Origin: Aliikangiella coralliicola
GTDB taxonomy: Bacteria > Pseudomonadota > Gammaproteobacteria > Enterobacterales > Kangiellaceae
Assembly (NCBI RefSeq): GCF_007004725.1
Contig: NZ_ML660160.1
Span: 620,001-684,000, forward strand
Length of the DNA: 64,000 bases
Reading direction: 5' to 3'
The position numbers and the translations under genes were made by a program. Shown here piece by piece: positions 26,942 to 37,352 of this stretch. The notes below the pieces were generated by a model. It had not been told where the DNA came from. It saw only the letters and a list, made by a program, of their open reading frames with translations, and did not search any database. Each line of letters begins with the position of its first letter. Position 1 is the first letter of the stretch.

Positions 26942-27242
26942 AGCTATTCTCCTGTCGAGCTAAAATGAGAGTCAATCCTCATTTTATGAGTTGCTTAGTT
27001 CATTCATTATAGATACTGGTGCTCTAATAACAAGCTATGAGGTATCAATATTGAATAAGTGGTAAAGATAAAAGCCAGGTATTTCACCGTTTTCAGACAA
27101 GGATAATCTAAGTTGGTTGATGACCCTTCGCAGAGTTTGCTTCAATTATCAGGAAGTTGTTTGGTATTAGAGACATGATTCAGTTATAGTTTCTGTAGAA
27201 GCGATTCGAATAAAAAGGAAAATTAAACATAGGAAACATGTT
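26942..27242. other. Divergent intergenic region
   Basis: About 300 bp between the divergent cytochrome and DUF2007 genes. TAGGAAA before the ATG at 27243 is the latter's ribosome-binding site. I see nothing else. Confidence 0.45.
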
Positions 27243-27560
27243 ATGCAAAAACTATATTGCTGTGAGAATCCATTAACCGCACGTCACTTAAAAAACATTC
27301 TTGAAAATAACGGAATCTCCTGTCTTATTAGAAATGAAAGCCTCCATGCTACCGCGGGGGAAGTACCCCCAATATTGGCGTGGCCTGAAATATGGGTGAA
27401 TGATTCTGCACAATTCGAAAAAGCAGAGTTGTTAATTAATGAAGCTACTCGTGAGCGAAACAGCTCTACAGAAGAATGGCGATGTAATAATTGCAATGAA
27501 GTAAACGAAAGACAATTTGCTATTTGTTGGAAGTGCAGTGAAATGCGAAACGAATACTGA
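27243..27560 (+). CDS. DUF2007 protein with C-terminal zinc ribbon
   Basis: This 105-residue cytoplasmic protein joins two small modules. Residues 1-67 match the DUF2007 (putative signal-transducing, GlnB-like fold) pattern: LYCCENPLTARHLKNILEN, GISCLIRNE, then PEIWVND. Residues 79-100 form a RanBP2-type zinc ribbon, with cysteine pairs CNNC and CWKC spaced by 11 residues. DUF2007 proteins have no known function; the ribbon suggests nucleic acid or protein binding. It lies 178 bp upstream of the large hybrid kinase gene on the same strand. Confidence 0.82.
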   Translation: MQKLYCCENPLTARHLKNILENNGISCLIRNESLHATAGEVPPILAWPEIWVNDSAQFEKAELLINEATRERNSSTEEWRCNNCNEVNERQFAICWKCSEMRNEY

Positions 27561-27738
27561 TAACCATTGATATAAGATAAAATGGTTCAACTTTAAAACG
27601 CGAAAAAGTAACTTTCGATATTTGCGGATCGGGCTAATTGTTACTATGTTTATTAGTGGTATTAATCTCATCGTCAAATAGGACGTTATTGCCGATAGAG
27701 CCTTTCAAAAATAATGTAAGACTTGGTCGTTTCGGATT

Positions 27739-30700
27739 ATGGTAAATCATCAAGAGCTAGCTTTTTTTTGCCGAGCATTTTTATTTGTTTTGGTTAGCTT
27801 ATCGGTAACTACGCAAGTTAAAAGTCTCCCTCATTTTGCCGAAGTGGGTCGCCTGCCTATTCAAAATTTTAGTCCGGAAGACTATAAGGTTAGTAGTCAC
27901 GATCAAAACTGGAACATCATCCAGAACTCGAAGGGATTGATTTATGTAGCTAATGGCAGTGGCGTGCTCGAATATGATGGGGTTTCATGGCGCCTCATTA
28001 AAGTTTCTAATTTAAGTTCTGTTTTTTCACTGGCGATTGACTCAGAAGATCGTATTTATGTAGGTGCTGAAAATGAACTTGGTTATCTTGAACCGAATTC
28101 ACTTGGCGAGCTACATTATGTTTCAATGATGGAATATTTGCCGCCTGATGACAGGAATATAAATGTCGTATGGAAAATTGAAGTCTTAACACATGGCGTT
28201 TATTTTGGTTGCGATAAGTATTTGATCCGGTGGCATAAAGGAACAATGAAGTTATGGAAAACCGAGAAAATTTTTTCTGACCCTTTTGTTATTGAAGATA
28301 AGCTGTATTTACAGGATGGGCGTGCTCTTTTCAAGTTGGAGAATGATCAATTTTTCGAAGTTGCAAGTGGTGAATCGCCGGAGTATTCAAAATACACTAT
28401 CTATGGAATGTTAAAAGCAGCAAAAGATGCTTACCTGGTTATTAGTGAAAAACAGGGAATTTTTCGCTGTCAAAGCACGGCTCCTCCAGAAAGCCCTTGT
28501 GTACCTTTTGCCTCGCATCTTACTCAATTATTTAAAAAGTTAGAACCATACAAATCAAAAACTCTTCCCAGTGGAATAATGGCCATTAGCACAAGAAAAG
28601 GAGGAGTCTTACTACTTAGTCCTACTGGGCAGTTGCTGAGGGTTATTAATGAAGCCGAAGGGTTACTAGATAACCGGGTATTTGCCATTTTTGTTGATAG
28701 GCAAAATGGACTTTGGCTGGGAACAAATAATGGGGTCTCTCGTGTCGATATTTCGGGTACTAATTCGCATTTTGATAAAAAGAACGGGTTGATTGGCAGC
28801 GCCAATTCTATTGCTCGGCATAAAGGACGTCTGTTTGTTGGGACCTCGACCGGAGTCTATTTATTAAAATCTGGCGTTAATGGAGAAGCCTCTCGCTTTG
28901 AAAGATACACGGATATTCCGGGGAACTGTTGGGCGTTGTTATCGACTGAGCAGGGTTTAATTGCAAGTTGTAACAGGAGGGTTGTCAATCTGGACACACA
29001 GCGAGTGATCAGGGGGAAGGGGCGTTTGGTATATCGATTACTTCGCTCTAAGAACAATCCTGCTCTTATTTATATGGGGCTTGAAAATGGGTTAGGTTTA
29101 TTACGCCTGAAAGATCGCTGGACGTTTCAAAAGCAAATTAAAGGGATAGGTTCACCAGTACGTTCTTTAGCTGAGGATCTTCACAATCGTGTATGGATGG
29201 GGACTTCGGCTCACGGTGTGCACATGTTTGACCCAAATGCTGCTCAGCATGGTCAGAGTAAAATACAACATTTTGGTACTGCCGAGGGGTTTGGCAATAA
29301 GTGGTCTAAAGTTGTTGAGATAGCGGGCCGAGTCCAAATCTACGCTAACCAGCGAATTTATGACATCTCAAATAATCCCATTTATCCAGTGAGTATCACA
29401 CTCGATACTACTTTTAGTAAGTGGCTTCAAGGTGGCGCTAACAAAGTGACAGAGGATACGGCTGGAAGAGTCTGGGTTGCGGCGAAGAGAAAATCTGGCA
29501 TAGCGGTACCAAAAAAAAATGGCGGGTATACCTGGATTCCTACGCAACTCCGATATTTTCAGAATAGAATTTACGGGATGATATACGCTGAGCCGAATGG
29601 GACCGCCTGGGCATTGGGAAGAAATAAGGGAGTAGTTCGATTAACTCTACCTAAAATAATAAATGATGTCACAACTGATAGCCAGCCCAAATACCCAGTC
29701 TGGATCCGCAGAGTATCAAACTCATCCAATAAAACTCTAGTTGGAGGGAATTACAACACGACTAATGATAACTTAGCCTTTTCATACGAGAACAATGCAT
29801 TACGCTTTGCCTTTGCTGCTCCCATTTATGAAGCATCAGAACTCGTTCAATATCGAACTTGGTTGGAAAATTTTGATAAGTGGTCCAATTGGAGTGAGGA
29901 AACACAAAAGGACTACACCAACTTGAGTGAAGGTGAATATACTTTCCATGTTCAAGCCAAAGATGTGTATGACAGGATAAGCGATGAACATACCTTTTCT
30001 TTTGAGATTCTCCCACCTTGGTATCGCAGTTGGTGGGCGTGGAGCGTATATATTCTTTTGATTGTCGGACTAATCTGGGCCGCTTTTTATTTGCGTATGC
30101 GTAGTCTGCAATTAAATAATAAACGGCTGTCTGGGGAGGTCAAACGTCGTACCATTGAATTGGTTCGTGCCAGGGATGAGGCCGAAGCCGCCAATCGCAC
30201 GAAAAGCATATTTCTAGCCAACATGAGTCATGAATTACGCACTCCGCTCAACGCTATTCTCGGGTTTTCCGAGCTTTCCGGGCGGGACCCTGCCGTTCCT
30301 GAACATATTTGTGATTACCTGGGGACCATTCGTCGTAGCGGCGAACATTTGCTCGATTTAATCAATGGTGTGTTGGATATGGCGAAAATTGAAGCAGGAC
30401 GAACCACTTTTGATGCATCGTCATTTGACCTGCACTCAATGCTTCATACCATACAGGACATGTTTCGTCTTCGCACTGAGACTAAAGGAATTGCACTCAA
30501 TTTTGAGTGCGTTGAGAGCAGCCCCAGGGCAATTAAAACAGACGAGCGAAAATTACGTCAGGTATTGATTAATTTGTTGTCGAATGCAGTGAAATTTACG
30601 GTCAAAGGAGGCGTCACATTAACTGTCTGTTACAGTCACGAACAATCTGAACGAATCAGTTTTGAAGTGAAAGATACAGGGCCAGGGATTCCGGAAAAAG

Positions 30701-31578
30701 AAAAGGACCTGTTGTTTAAACCTTTCGGCCAAACTGGAGTCGGTCGAAAAGCCAGTGAAGGAAGTGGCTTGGGGTTGGCAATCAGCAAAGAGTTTGTAGA
30801 GTTAATGGGCGGGAAATTTAAGGTCACTAGCGAGGTGGGCAAGGGGAGCTGTTTTGCGTTTGAGATCGATATTGAACTAGCCAAGCTGGATGATCTGGAA
30901 GATCATGTTAACAGACGCCGTGTTATCGGTTTAGCTGAAGGAGAGCGGCGTTATCGAATTTTAGTGGTTGATGATAGTCCTGATAGTCGTGCGGTACTGA
31001 GTAAGTTGATGTCTGAAGTAGGATTTGAAGTCCGTGAAGCATCTGATGGTCAGGAAGCGATAGTTCTTTGGAAAAAGTGGAGTCCGGATTTAATTTGGAT
31101 GGATATGCAGATGCCAGTCATGGATGGTTATGGTGCCACAGCGGAAATTAAAGAAACGCAGAAGGGTCAGGAAACAGTCATAATCGCTTTGACCGCTAGT
31201 GCGTTTGAGGAAGACCGTTCCATGGTACTTGGTGCCGGGTGTGATGATTTTATGCGAAAACCTTTTCGGGTTGATGATTTGTATGAGGTGATGGCGGGGC
31301 ATCTTGGGGTGAAGTTTATATATGAAGTGCCTTCAACATTGCCTGAGCAGGCGTCAAAACCTTTATCGAAGGAAGATTTATCAGGGCTTTCACATACTCA
31401 GCTGATTTCCTTACATGAGGCAGCCATCAGCGGCGATATTGATCAGTTGGAGCAATTGAGTGATGAAATTGGTCAAACTAATTCGGCACTGGCCGGGCAA
31501 CTGAATGCGATCATTGGTCAATTTGAATTTGAGCCGATCATTGAGGCTACTACCGCTTTAAGTAGTGAAGAAAAATAA
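27739..31578 (+). CDS. Hybrid sensor histidine kinase with Reg_prop/Y_Y_Y sensor
   Basis: This 1279-residue inner-membrane kinase has an N-terminal signal anchor (residues 8-30) and a periplasmic Reg_prop propeller (blades such as GLWLGTNNGVSRVD and RVWMGTSAHGVHMFD) to about 660. A Y_Y_Y domain follows at about 690-755, then a membrane helix at about 765-785. The HisKA domain carries His831 (MSHELRTPL), and the HATPase has NLLSNAVKF and GSGLGLAISKE. The receiver contains Asp1122 (WMDMQMPVMDG). A helical tail of ~75 residues ends the protein. Unlike the kinase at 2433 it has no DNA-binding domain, so it must signal to a separate partner not encoded next to it. The signal is unknown. Confidence 0.92.
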   Translation: MVNHQELAFFCRAFLFVLVSLSVTTQVKSLPHFAEVGRLPIQNFSPEDYKVSSHDQNWNIIQNSKGLIYVANGSGVLEYDGVSWRLIKVSNLSSVFSLAIDSEDRIYVGAENELGYLEPNSLGELHYVSMMEYLPPDDRNINVVWKIEVLTHGVYFGCDKYLIRWHKGTMKLWKTEKIFSDPFVIEDKLYLQDGRALFKLENDQFFEVASGESPEYSKYTIYGMLKAAKDAYLVISEKQGIFRCQSTAPPESPCVPFASHLTQLFKKLEPYKSKTLPSGIMAISTRKGGVLLLSPTGQLLRVINEAEGLLDNRVFAIFVDRQNGLWLGTNNGVSRVDISGTNSHFDKKNGLIGSANSIARHKGRLFVGTSTGVYLLKSGVNGEASRFERYTDIPGNCWALLSTEQGLIASCNRRVVNLDTQRVIRGKGRLVYRLLRSKNNPALIYMGLENGLGLLRLKDRWTFQKQIKGIGSPVRSLAEDLHNRVWMGTSAHGVHMFDPNAAQHGQSKIQHFGTAEGFGNKWSKVVEIAGRVQIYANQRIYDISNNPIYPVSITLDTTFSKWLQGGANKVTEDTAGRVWVAAKRKSGIAVPKKNGGYTWIPTQLRYFQNRIYGMIYAEPNGTAWALGRNKGVVRLTLPKIINDVTTDSQPKYPVWIRRVSNSSNKTLVGGNYNTTNDNLAFSYENNALRFAFAAPIYEASELVQYRTWLENFDKWSNWSEETQKDYTNLSEGEYTFHVQAKDVYDRISDEHTFSFEILPPWYRSWWAWSVYILLIVGLIWAAFYLRMRSLQLNNKRLSGEVKRRTIELVRARDEAEAANRTKSIFLANMSHELRTPLNAILGFSELSGRDPAVPEHICDYLGTIRRSGEHLLDLINGVLDMAKIEAGRTTFDASSFDLHSMLHTIQDMFRLRTETKGIALNFECVESSPRAIKTDERKLRQVLINLLSNAVKFTVKGGVTLTVCYSHEQSERISFEVKDTGPGIPEKEKDLLFKPFGQTGVGRKASEGSGLGLAISKEFVELMGGKFKVTSEVGKGSCFAFEIDIELAKLDDLEDHVNRRRVIGLAEGERRYRILVVDDSPDSRAVLSKLMSEVGFEVREASDGQEAIVLWKKWSPDLIWMDMQMPVMDGYGATAEIKETQKGQETVIIALTASAFEEDRSMVLGAGCDDFMRKPFRVDDLYEVMAGHLGVKFIYEVPSTLPEQASKPLSKEDLSGLSHTQLISLHEAAISGDIDQLEQLSDEIGQTNSALAGQLNAIIGQFEFEPIIEATTALSSEEK

Positions 31579-31623
31579 TTGAAGAGTGCGTGAGTTTTTA
31601 AATTTCATTTAGAGAAAATATCA

Positions 31624-32886
31624 TCAGTGTTTATCACTGAGTTGTTTTAGTTGTGTCTTTGTTTCAATCCACCTGGACATAAACTGAGTGCTTTTCATTG
31701 TATGGTGTCTGAGCATTGCACCAGTAAAATTATTTTTCCGGTGTTGATCCAGATTCTCTTGAATTTTAGTGATTCGATTGAGCAGACTTTCACCAAGAAT
31801 ATCTCCATTGTAGCGACTGGCTAAAATATCCTTCGCCGTGGTTTGACTGTCAACCCATTGTTCCTCATTTTGATATAGCCTGATAGCCGCTTGGGCAATT
31901 TCCTGCGGTGTATTTGCGACTATACCCGGCCACGAAAAATGCCCCGTCATTCCTTCTGCGCCGATTGCTGTAGTAACACTCGGCGTACCGACAACCATGG
32001 AGTCAATCAACTTTCCTTTGATACCCGCGCCAAATCGTAAAGGCGCCAGGCAGACTCTCGCATTCGCTAAAACCTCGAACGCATCTTCCGCCCAACCTTT
32101 GACTAAAAAACCGGTTTTTGTATTGTTAAGGGCTGTTGCTTTTTTCGGCGGATATGAACCGAAAATATGCAGCTCTGCCTCGGGGATTTCTTTTCGAATT
32201 AAGGGCCAGATTTCCTGCAGGAATAAAACAGAATCCCAGTTGGGGGCATGACGAAAGTTCCCGATAGTGACAAAGTTTTTTCGTTCGGAAAATGATTTGC
32301 TGCTGGGAGTGTCTTGCCTGGTATCTAACATAAATGGCAAGTGATGAATTAGCTCGCGATCGACTTTAAAAGTTTCGCTTAGTAGCTCCATTTCGAAATC
32401 AGAAATAATCAGTGAAAGATCGCTTCTCAAAATAGCCGCAATTTCTCGCTTGGCCAGATCGCTGAATAGATCTTCCTTCGCCATAGTTCGGTTATTTTTA
32501 TGAGCATGCTGTCTCGCACCTCTCAGGCACTGCAGGTCTTCAGTATCAAGGATCCGCATGGCATTTGGGCAAGCCTGTTCAACGCGCCAACCGAATTGTT
32601 CTTCCATCATAAAACGATCGAATAAAACTAAATCGGGATTCAGCTCGCTCACAAATTTATCGAAACTAGAGTCATTCAACAAAATCTCAACGCTCTCGAT
32701 ATCCTCATCAGCAAGATTAATCATATGCTCGGTTTTCTGCGCCGGTGTAGAAAATACGACGGTCCAATTTTGCTTTTTAAATAATCTTAACAATGACAAC
32801 ATATGCGAGCCCGCCGCCGAAGATTTCGGTTCGGGCCAGACGTAGCCTATCACTAAAATTACACTGTTTTTTTCGAGATTCTGCAT
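31624..32886 (-). CDS. Glycosyltransferase (GT4/GT-B-like)
   Basis: This 420-residue cytoplasmic GT-B protein begins with the sugar-acceptor domain (ILVIGYVWPEPKSSAAGSH), which resembles Alteromonadales group 1 transferases. The donor domain from about 205 contains FVTIGNFRHAPNWDSV, then VCLAPLRFGAGIKGKLIDSM and GTPSVTTAIGAEGM, the usual nucleotide-sugar binding strands. The start codon is only 4 bp after the hipA stop and has no Shine-Dalgarno sequence, so translation is probably coupled to hipA. Other polysaccharide genes are absent nearby. Its substrate is unknown. Confidence 0.85.
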   Translation of the reverse strand: MQNLEKNSVILVIGYVWPEPKSSAAGSHMLSLLRLFKKQNWTVVFSTPAQKTEHMINLADEDIESVEILLNDSSFDKFVSELNPDLVLFDRFMMEEQFGWRVEQACPNAMRILDTEDLQCLRGARQHAHKNNRTMAKEDLFSDLAKREIAAILRSDLSLIISDFEMELLSETFKVDRELIHHLPFMLDTRQDTPSSKSFSERKNFVTIGNFRHAPNWDSVLFLQEIWPLIRKEIPEAELHIFGSYPPKKATALNNTKTGFLVKGWAEDAFEVLANARVCLAPLRFGAGIKGKLIDSMVVGTPSVTTAIGAEGMTGHFSWPGIVANTPQEIAQAAIRLYQNEEQWVDSQTTAKDILASRYNGDILGESLLNRITKIQENLDQHRKNNFTGAMLRHHTMKSTQFMSRWIETKTQLKQLSDKH

Positions 32887-32890
32887 ATTT

Positions 32891-34132
32891 TTATAAATTT
32901 AGTATTGCGCTAATTTTTTTACTGTCTTTTTCTGAAACCCCAGCAAGTTCTGCAAAGTATGTCCACTTTTCAACTGCGTTAATAACTTGTTCTGCGCAAG
33001 CTTTCGCTTCAACTTTGGGAACACCTAAAATACGCTTAGTGCCATCTATCTCGGAGGGTTTTGGCGGATAATTTGAGTAGTTAAAGCCTGCAGCATGGTA
33101 TTCTCCGCGGTTTAAAGAAGGAACTAGATCATAGGCTGGAGATAACTGATATCCATTTCCACTATTCGACAGGCTGAAGTTTCTCTCGTGATCATCTATG
33201 TTATTAATGGCTCTGTTAAATAACATTAGCCTTAAGAGTTGTTTCACGTCATCCTGAATTTTGCTTGAATAGGTTTTTAGAATTTGCAAAATGTTGTCGT
33301 ACTTAAACATGTTTCCAAAATCTATAAAACTAACCGGATCTTTTAACATCGAATTAATTGTGAGTAAATGCAACCTGGTATCGTTAGGTAAAAGATCGAA
33401 TCTTTGTAGTAATAAAACGTCTCTTCCGTTGACGTCGGTCTGAATGAAACCGCCGTTAATATGAATACCTGCGTCTTTCGCCATCAACAAACAAGCTAGT
33501 TCGACTTTAGCATAATTAAATTCATCTCTCCGACTGTTAAATTTTGCCAGATATCCAATGTTGTTTTTGTGAATTAGGCTTTTGGGGCGAGCACCACCAA
33601 CACCACCAGATCCGTCTCGCCACAAATGAATTAATTTTGCAGCTTCCAATTGAATTTTTAATTTAGGATTGTCGATCAGCTGAGCGGCATTTTCGGCATT
33701 AATCAGTTCTTGAAATTCAAGTCCAAGATCAAAAGTAGGCTTCTCACTTTCAGAGTCAATAGAGATTGCGCCAATATTACTTTTACTTACCAGGGACAAA
33801 ATATCAATGACGCTGTTAGCGTTAAAGTTTTCCTTTTTTGAAATAGTCGCGGCGCGAGTGATCACTTTTCTTCCCCAGCGATCCGGCAGATAGTCATCTA
33901 GAAAACCAGGAAGATTGTTATTAATTGAAAATTGGTAGGCTGAATCAGTGAGTTTGAGTGCGATGGGGTCGATAGAAAATGCAGCCGGATGGTTTAAATA
34001 TTCTGCACTGTATTTAAATCCTACACCATCGGTATTTCCGCCGAATTCTCTGACAACTAAAGTCCCACAATTTATCTTTCCGGTTGCAGGTGTATTGAGA
34101 GTGACCGTGTATTTTTCGCTTCGTCTAGTCAT
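32891..34132 (-). CDS. hipA: HipA family toxin (serine/threonine kinase)
   Basis: This 413-residue HipA-like kinase has the N-terminal HipA_N/couple_hipA module (GTLVV, then FSIDPIALKL and LPGFLDDYLPDRWGRKV). The kinase core shows the GVGGARPKS loop (about 177-185), a likely ATP-contacting Lys197, the catalytic loop D313-D-H-E-R-N318 and the metal-binding Asp335 (AYDLVPS). All residues needed for kinase activity are present, so it is predicted to be active. E. coli HipA phosphorylates glutamyl-tRNA synthetase and causes dormancy; the target here is unknown. The start overlaps the end of the hipB-like gene by 8 bp. Confidence 0.9.
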   Translation of the reverse strand: MTRRSEKYTVTLNTPATGKINCGTLVVREFGGNTDGVGFKYSAEYLNHPAAFSIDPIALKLTDSAYQFSINNNLPGFLDDYLPDRWGRKVITRAATISKKENFNANSVIDILSLVSKSNIGAISIDSESEKPTFDLGLEFQELINAENAAQLIDNPKLKIQLEAAKLIHLWRDGSGGVGGARPKSLIHKNNIGYLAKFNSRRDEFNYAKVELACLLMAKDAGIHINGGFIQTDVNGRDVLLLQRFDLLPNDTRLHLLTINSMLKDPVSFIDFGNMFKYDNILQILKTYSSKIQDDVKQLLRLMLFNRAINNIDDHERNFSLSNSGNGYQLSPAYDLVPSLNRGEYHAAGFNYSNYPPKPSEIDGTKRILGVPKVEAKACAEQVINAVEKWTYFAELAGVSEKDSKKISAILNL

Positions 34133-34367
34133 TAAACCAGTCGTCTTCTATCTTAAATAAGTTATCAAACTCGGATTCAATTCCTAATACACTTGAGGCT
34201 TTGTAGTATTGGTACATACCAACTGAAAGATCGCCTTTTTCCATTTTTTTATAAGTTGATAATCCAATTTCACACCGCGTTGCGAAAGCTGCCATCGTAT
34301 CAAATGGAAACTTTTTCTTTCTGATCTGAGCCAGGTTTTTACCTAAATCATCCAAGTAAACGGTCAT
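34125..34367 (-). CDS. hipB: HipB-like XRE antitoxin
   Basis: This 80-residue HTH protein of the XRE family (DTMAAFATRCEIGLSTYKKMEKGD, residues about 23-46) lies directly upstream of hipA and overlaps it by 8 bp, the standard antitoxin-first order. HipB proteins bind HipA and repress their own promoter. A near-consensus promoter and a repeated 11-bp motif lie immediately upstream (34364-34433). It starts 70 bp after the uvrA stop codon. Confidence 0.85.
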   Translation of the reverse strand: MTVYLDDLGKNLAQIRKKKFPFDTMAAFATRCEIGLSTYKKMEKGDLSVGMYQYYKASSVLGIESEFDNLFKIEDDWFND

Positions 34368-34433
34368 TATATTGACTTATTTTGCTAGTTTATCCTTAAA
34401 TAGTCATTATATTGGCTGTTTTGATGATTGCAA
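34364..34433 (-). promoter_or_regulatory. hipBA promoter with two operator-like repeats
   Basis: On the minus strand TTGCAA (34428-34433) and TATAAT (34406-34411) are spaced 16 bp. An 11-bp sequence, CAATATAATGA on that strand, occurs at 34404-34414, where it overlaps the -10, and again 40 bp downstream at 34364-34374, where it overlaps the hipB start codon. The spacing of about four helical turns would let a HipB dimer pair bind the same face. Confidence 0.7.
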
Positions 34434-34436
34434 GGT

Positions 34437-37280
34437 CTAAGTTTTCTGTTTTGGTAAAAGCAAATCTTTAAGAAACTTCCCTGTATAAGATTTTTTAACT
34501 TTAGCCACTTGCTCCGGTGTGCCTTCTGCAATGATTTGCCCACCTTTGTTACCGCCTTCCGGACCTAAATCAATAATCCAGTCCGCGGTTTTAATGACAT
34601 CAAGGTTGTGTTCAATCACTAAGATAGTATTACCATGGTCGCGCAATCTGTGGAGAACTGCGAGTAGCTGTTTTACATCGTGGAAATGCAGCCCGGTTGT
34701 TGGTTCATCCAGAATGTAAAGCGTTTTCCCGGTATCTCTCTTGCTTAATTCTCGCGACAATTTAACTCGCTGCGCTTCACCACCTGAAAGGGTGGTTGCG
34801 GCCTGTCCTAGCCGAATGTAAGAGAGCCCCACGTCAATCAGCGTCTGTAGTTTTCTCGAGATAACTGGAATTGCGTCGAAGAACTGGCGGGCATCTTCGA
34901 CGGTCATTTCCAGTACTTCGTGAATATTTTTTCCTTTGTAAGTTATTTCCAGCGTTTCACGGTTATAGCGTTTACTTTTACAAACGTCGCAGGGAACGTA
35001 TATGTCTGGTAAGAAGTGCATTTCTACTTTAATTACGCCATCGCCCTGACAAGCTTCGCAGCGACCACCTTTAACATTAAAACTAAATCGGCCGGGTTTA
35101 TAACCGCGAGAACGCGCCTCTTGAGTACCGGAAAATAGTTCACGAATGGGGGTAAAAATACCAGTATAAGTGGCTGGGTTAGAACGAGGCGTTCGCCCGA
35201 TCGGACTTTGATCGATATCGACGACTTTGTCGAAAAAATCCATGCCCTCACAGCTTTCATAGGGTGAAGCGGTTAAGGTTGATGCTTTGTTTAATTCGGT
35301 TGCGGCAATTGGGTATAAAGTGTCGTTAACCAGTGTTGACTTACCCGAACCGGAAACACCTGTGACACAAGTAAAAACGCCGACAGGTAATTTAAGCGCA
35401 ACGCTTTGCAGGTTATTACCCGTTGCACCACTCAGAACCAAATGTTGATCGTCAACGGCCGGTCGTCTCTTTTTAGGTATTTCGATTTTCTGTTTGCCGG
35501 CAAGGTATTGTCCAGTCAAAGACTTTTTGTTTTTTAAAATATCTTTGAGTTTTCCTTCTGCAACCACTTCACCACCGTGAACACCTGCGCCGGGTCCAAT
35601 ATCTAACACATGGTCTGCAGTGCGAATGGCATCTTCATCGTGTTCGACCACGACAACCGTGTTGCCCAGGTCTCGTAAATGGGTGAGGGTCTTGAGCAAT
35701 CGCTCATTATCTCTTTGATGTAATCCAATGGAAGGTTCATCCAAAACATACATAACACCGACAAGACCTGCACCGATTTGACTGGCTAGTCGAATACGTT
35801 GTGCTTCTCCGCCGGAAAGTGTATCTGCACTTCGTTCCATTGACAGATACTCCAGCCCTACGTTCACCAGAAACTCCAGACGTGAACAAATTTCTCTCAG
35901 TATTTTTTCGGCTATTTTCCCGCGTTTACCAGGGAGTTTTAGTTTTTTAAAAAAGGTTAACGCCTCATCGATTGGCATGGTGGCAATACTAGGCAGGTTA
36001 TTCTTTTTTATTAGAACATTACGCGCTTCGACTCTTAACCGGCTGCCATCACACGAAGGACAGGCTTGAGTGGTCATATATTTTTGCAGTTCTTCGCGCA
36101 CCGCCATCGACTCAGTCTCGCGATAGCGTCTTTGCATGTTAGGGATAACACCTTCAAACTTATGATAGCGCGTCATCACATCACCACGGTCGTTGGCGTA
36201 GGTAAATTCGACTTTGGTTTTACCACTGCCGTTTAAGATAATGTTTTTGTGTTTCTTAGAGAGTTTCTGGTAAGGCTTTTCAATATCAAAGTCATAGTGA
36301 TCAGCCAGGGAATTCAGCATATGAAAGTAATAAATATTGCGACGATCCCAGCCGCGAATGGCACCACCGGCTAACGACAGCTCTGGATTAACAATAATTC
36401 GGTCTGGGTCAAAGAACTGATCGACACCCAATCCATCACAAGTTGTGCAGGCACCAGCAGGGTTATTAAACGAAAAGAGTCGTGGTTCTAATTCGGAAAG
36501 GCTATGGCCACATTCAGGGCAAGCGAATTTAGCTGAAAAAAGAATTTCTTCCAGATCGGAATCATCATCCATTGGTGCAATCGTTGCTAGCCCATCGGTG
36601 AGTTCTATGGCAGTTTCAAATGATTCAGCGAGACGTTGTTTCAGATCTTTACGAACTTTAAAGCGATCAACAACCACTTCAATGGTGTGTTTTTTGTGTA
36701 GTTCGAGTTTTGGCGCTTCGCTCAATTCGTAAGTTTTTCCATTGATGCGGGCGCGGATAAAACCCTTTGCCTGGAGTTCTTCAAATAGCTGAACATGTTC
36801 ACCTTTACGATTTCTCACTACAGGAGCGAGCAGCAAAAGCTTGGTACCGGCAGGCAAGGATAAAGTGTGATCGACCATCTGACTAACGGTTTGCGCTTCT
36901 AATGCAAGCTGATGTTCAGGGCAGTAAGGTGTGCCGACTCGGGCGAATAACAGTCGAAGGTAATCGTAAATTTCAGTGATGGTCCCGACTGTTGAGCGAG
37001 GATTGTGTGAAGTTGACTTTTGTTCAATGGATATTGCAGGCGAAAGACCTTCGATGTGCTCCACGTCGGGTTTTTCCATTAAGGACAAAAATTGACGCGC
37101 ATAAGCTGATAGTGACTCAACATAACGCCTTTGACCTTCGGCGTATAATGTATCGAATGCTAGTGAAGATTTACCTGAACCGGAAAGACCGGTAATGACA
37201 ATTAACTTGTCACGTGGCAGTGTGACATCAATATTCTTCAGATTGTGAGTTTTTGCGCCGCGAACTTCTATGTGATCCAT
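34437..37280 (-). CDS. uvrA: Excinuclease ABC subunit A
   Basis: This 947-residue protein matches the usual UvrA length. The first ATPase has Walker [10 protein letters not shown] (about 33-41) and LSGGEAQR; the second has GVSGSGKST and a second LSGGEAQR. Zinc-binding cysteines are seen as CPECGHSL (about 254) and in the C-terminal CEACQGDG with CDVCKSKR module. UvrA finds helix-distorting DNA damage and loads UvrB in nucleotide excision repair. It is divergent from the MFS gene; I see no LexA box (CTGT-N8-ACAG) in the gap, so SOS control is not evident. The uvrA/MFS/ssb order is common in gammaproteobacteria. Confidence 0.98.
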   Translation of the reverse strand: MDHIEVRGAKTHNLKNIDVTLPRDKLIVITGLSGSGKSSLAFDTLYAEGQRRYVESLSAYARQFLSLMEKPDVEHIEGLSPAISIEQKSTSHNPRSTVGTITEIYDYLRLLFARVGTPYCPEHQLALEAQTVSQMVDHTLSLPAGTKLLLLAPVVRNRKGEHVQLFEELQAKGFIRARINGKTYELSEAPKLELHKKHTIEVVVDRFKVRKDLKQRLAESFETAIELTDGLATIAPMDDDSDLEEILFSAKFACPECGHSLSELEPRLFSFNNPAGACTTCDGLGVDQFFDPDRIIVNPELSLAGGAIRGWDRRNIYYFHMLNSLADHYDFDIEKPYQKLSKKHKNIILNGSGKTKVEFTYANDRGDVMTRYHKFEGVIPNMQRRYRETESMAVREELQKYMTTQACPSCDGSRLRVEARNVLIKKNNLPSIATMPIDEALTFFKKLKLPGKRGKIAEKILREICSRLEFLVNVGLEYLSMERSADTLSGGEAQRIRLASQIGAGLVGVMYVLDEPSIGLHQRDNERLLKTLTHLRDLGNTVVVVEHDEDAIRTADHVLDIGPGAGVHGGEVVAEGKLKDILKNKKSLTGQYLAGKQKIEIPKKRRPAVDDQHLVLSGATGNNLQSVALKLPVGVFTCVTGVSGSGKSTLVNDTLYPIAATELNKASTLTASPYESCEGMDFFDKVVDIDQSPIGRTPRSNPATYTGIFTPIRELFSGTQEARSRGYKPGRFSFNVKGGRCEACQGDGVIKVEMHFLPDIYVPCDVCKSKRYNRETLEITYKGKNIHEVLEMTVEDARQFFDAIPVISRKLQTLIDVGLSYIRLGQAATTLSGGEAQRVKLSRELSKRDTGKTLYILDEPTTGLHFHDVKQLLAVLHRLRDHGNTILVIEHNLDVIKTADWIIDLGPEGGNKGGQIIAEGTPEQVAKVKKSYTGKFLKDLLLPKQKT

Positions 37281-37352
37281 GAGCTATCTTGTATAATGCC
37301 GCCTTTAAAAATTGAACTCGGCATAATAACTAATCAAGTAGTTAAGAGCAAA

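Noticed and set aside
37281-37352. LexA box between uvrA and the MFS gene
   Set aside because: No CTGT-N8-ACAG match is visible; SOS control cannot be claimed.
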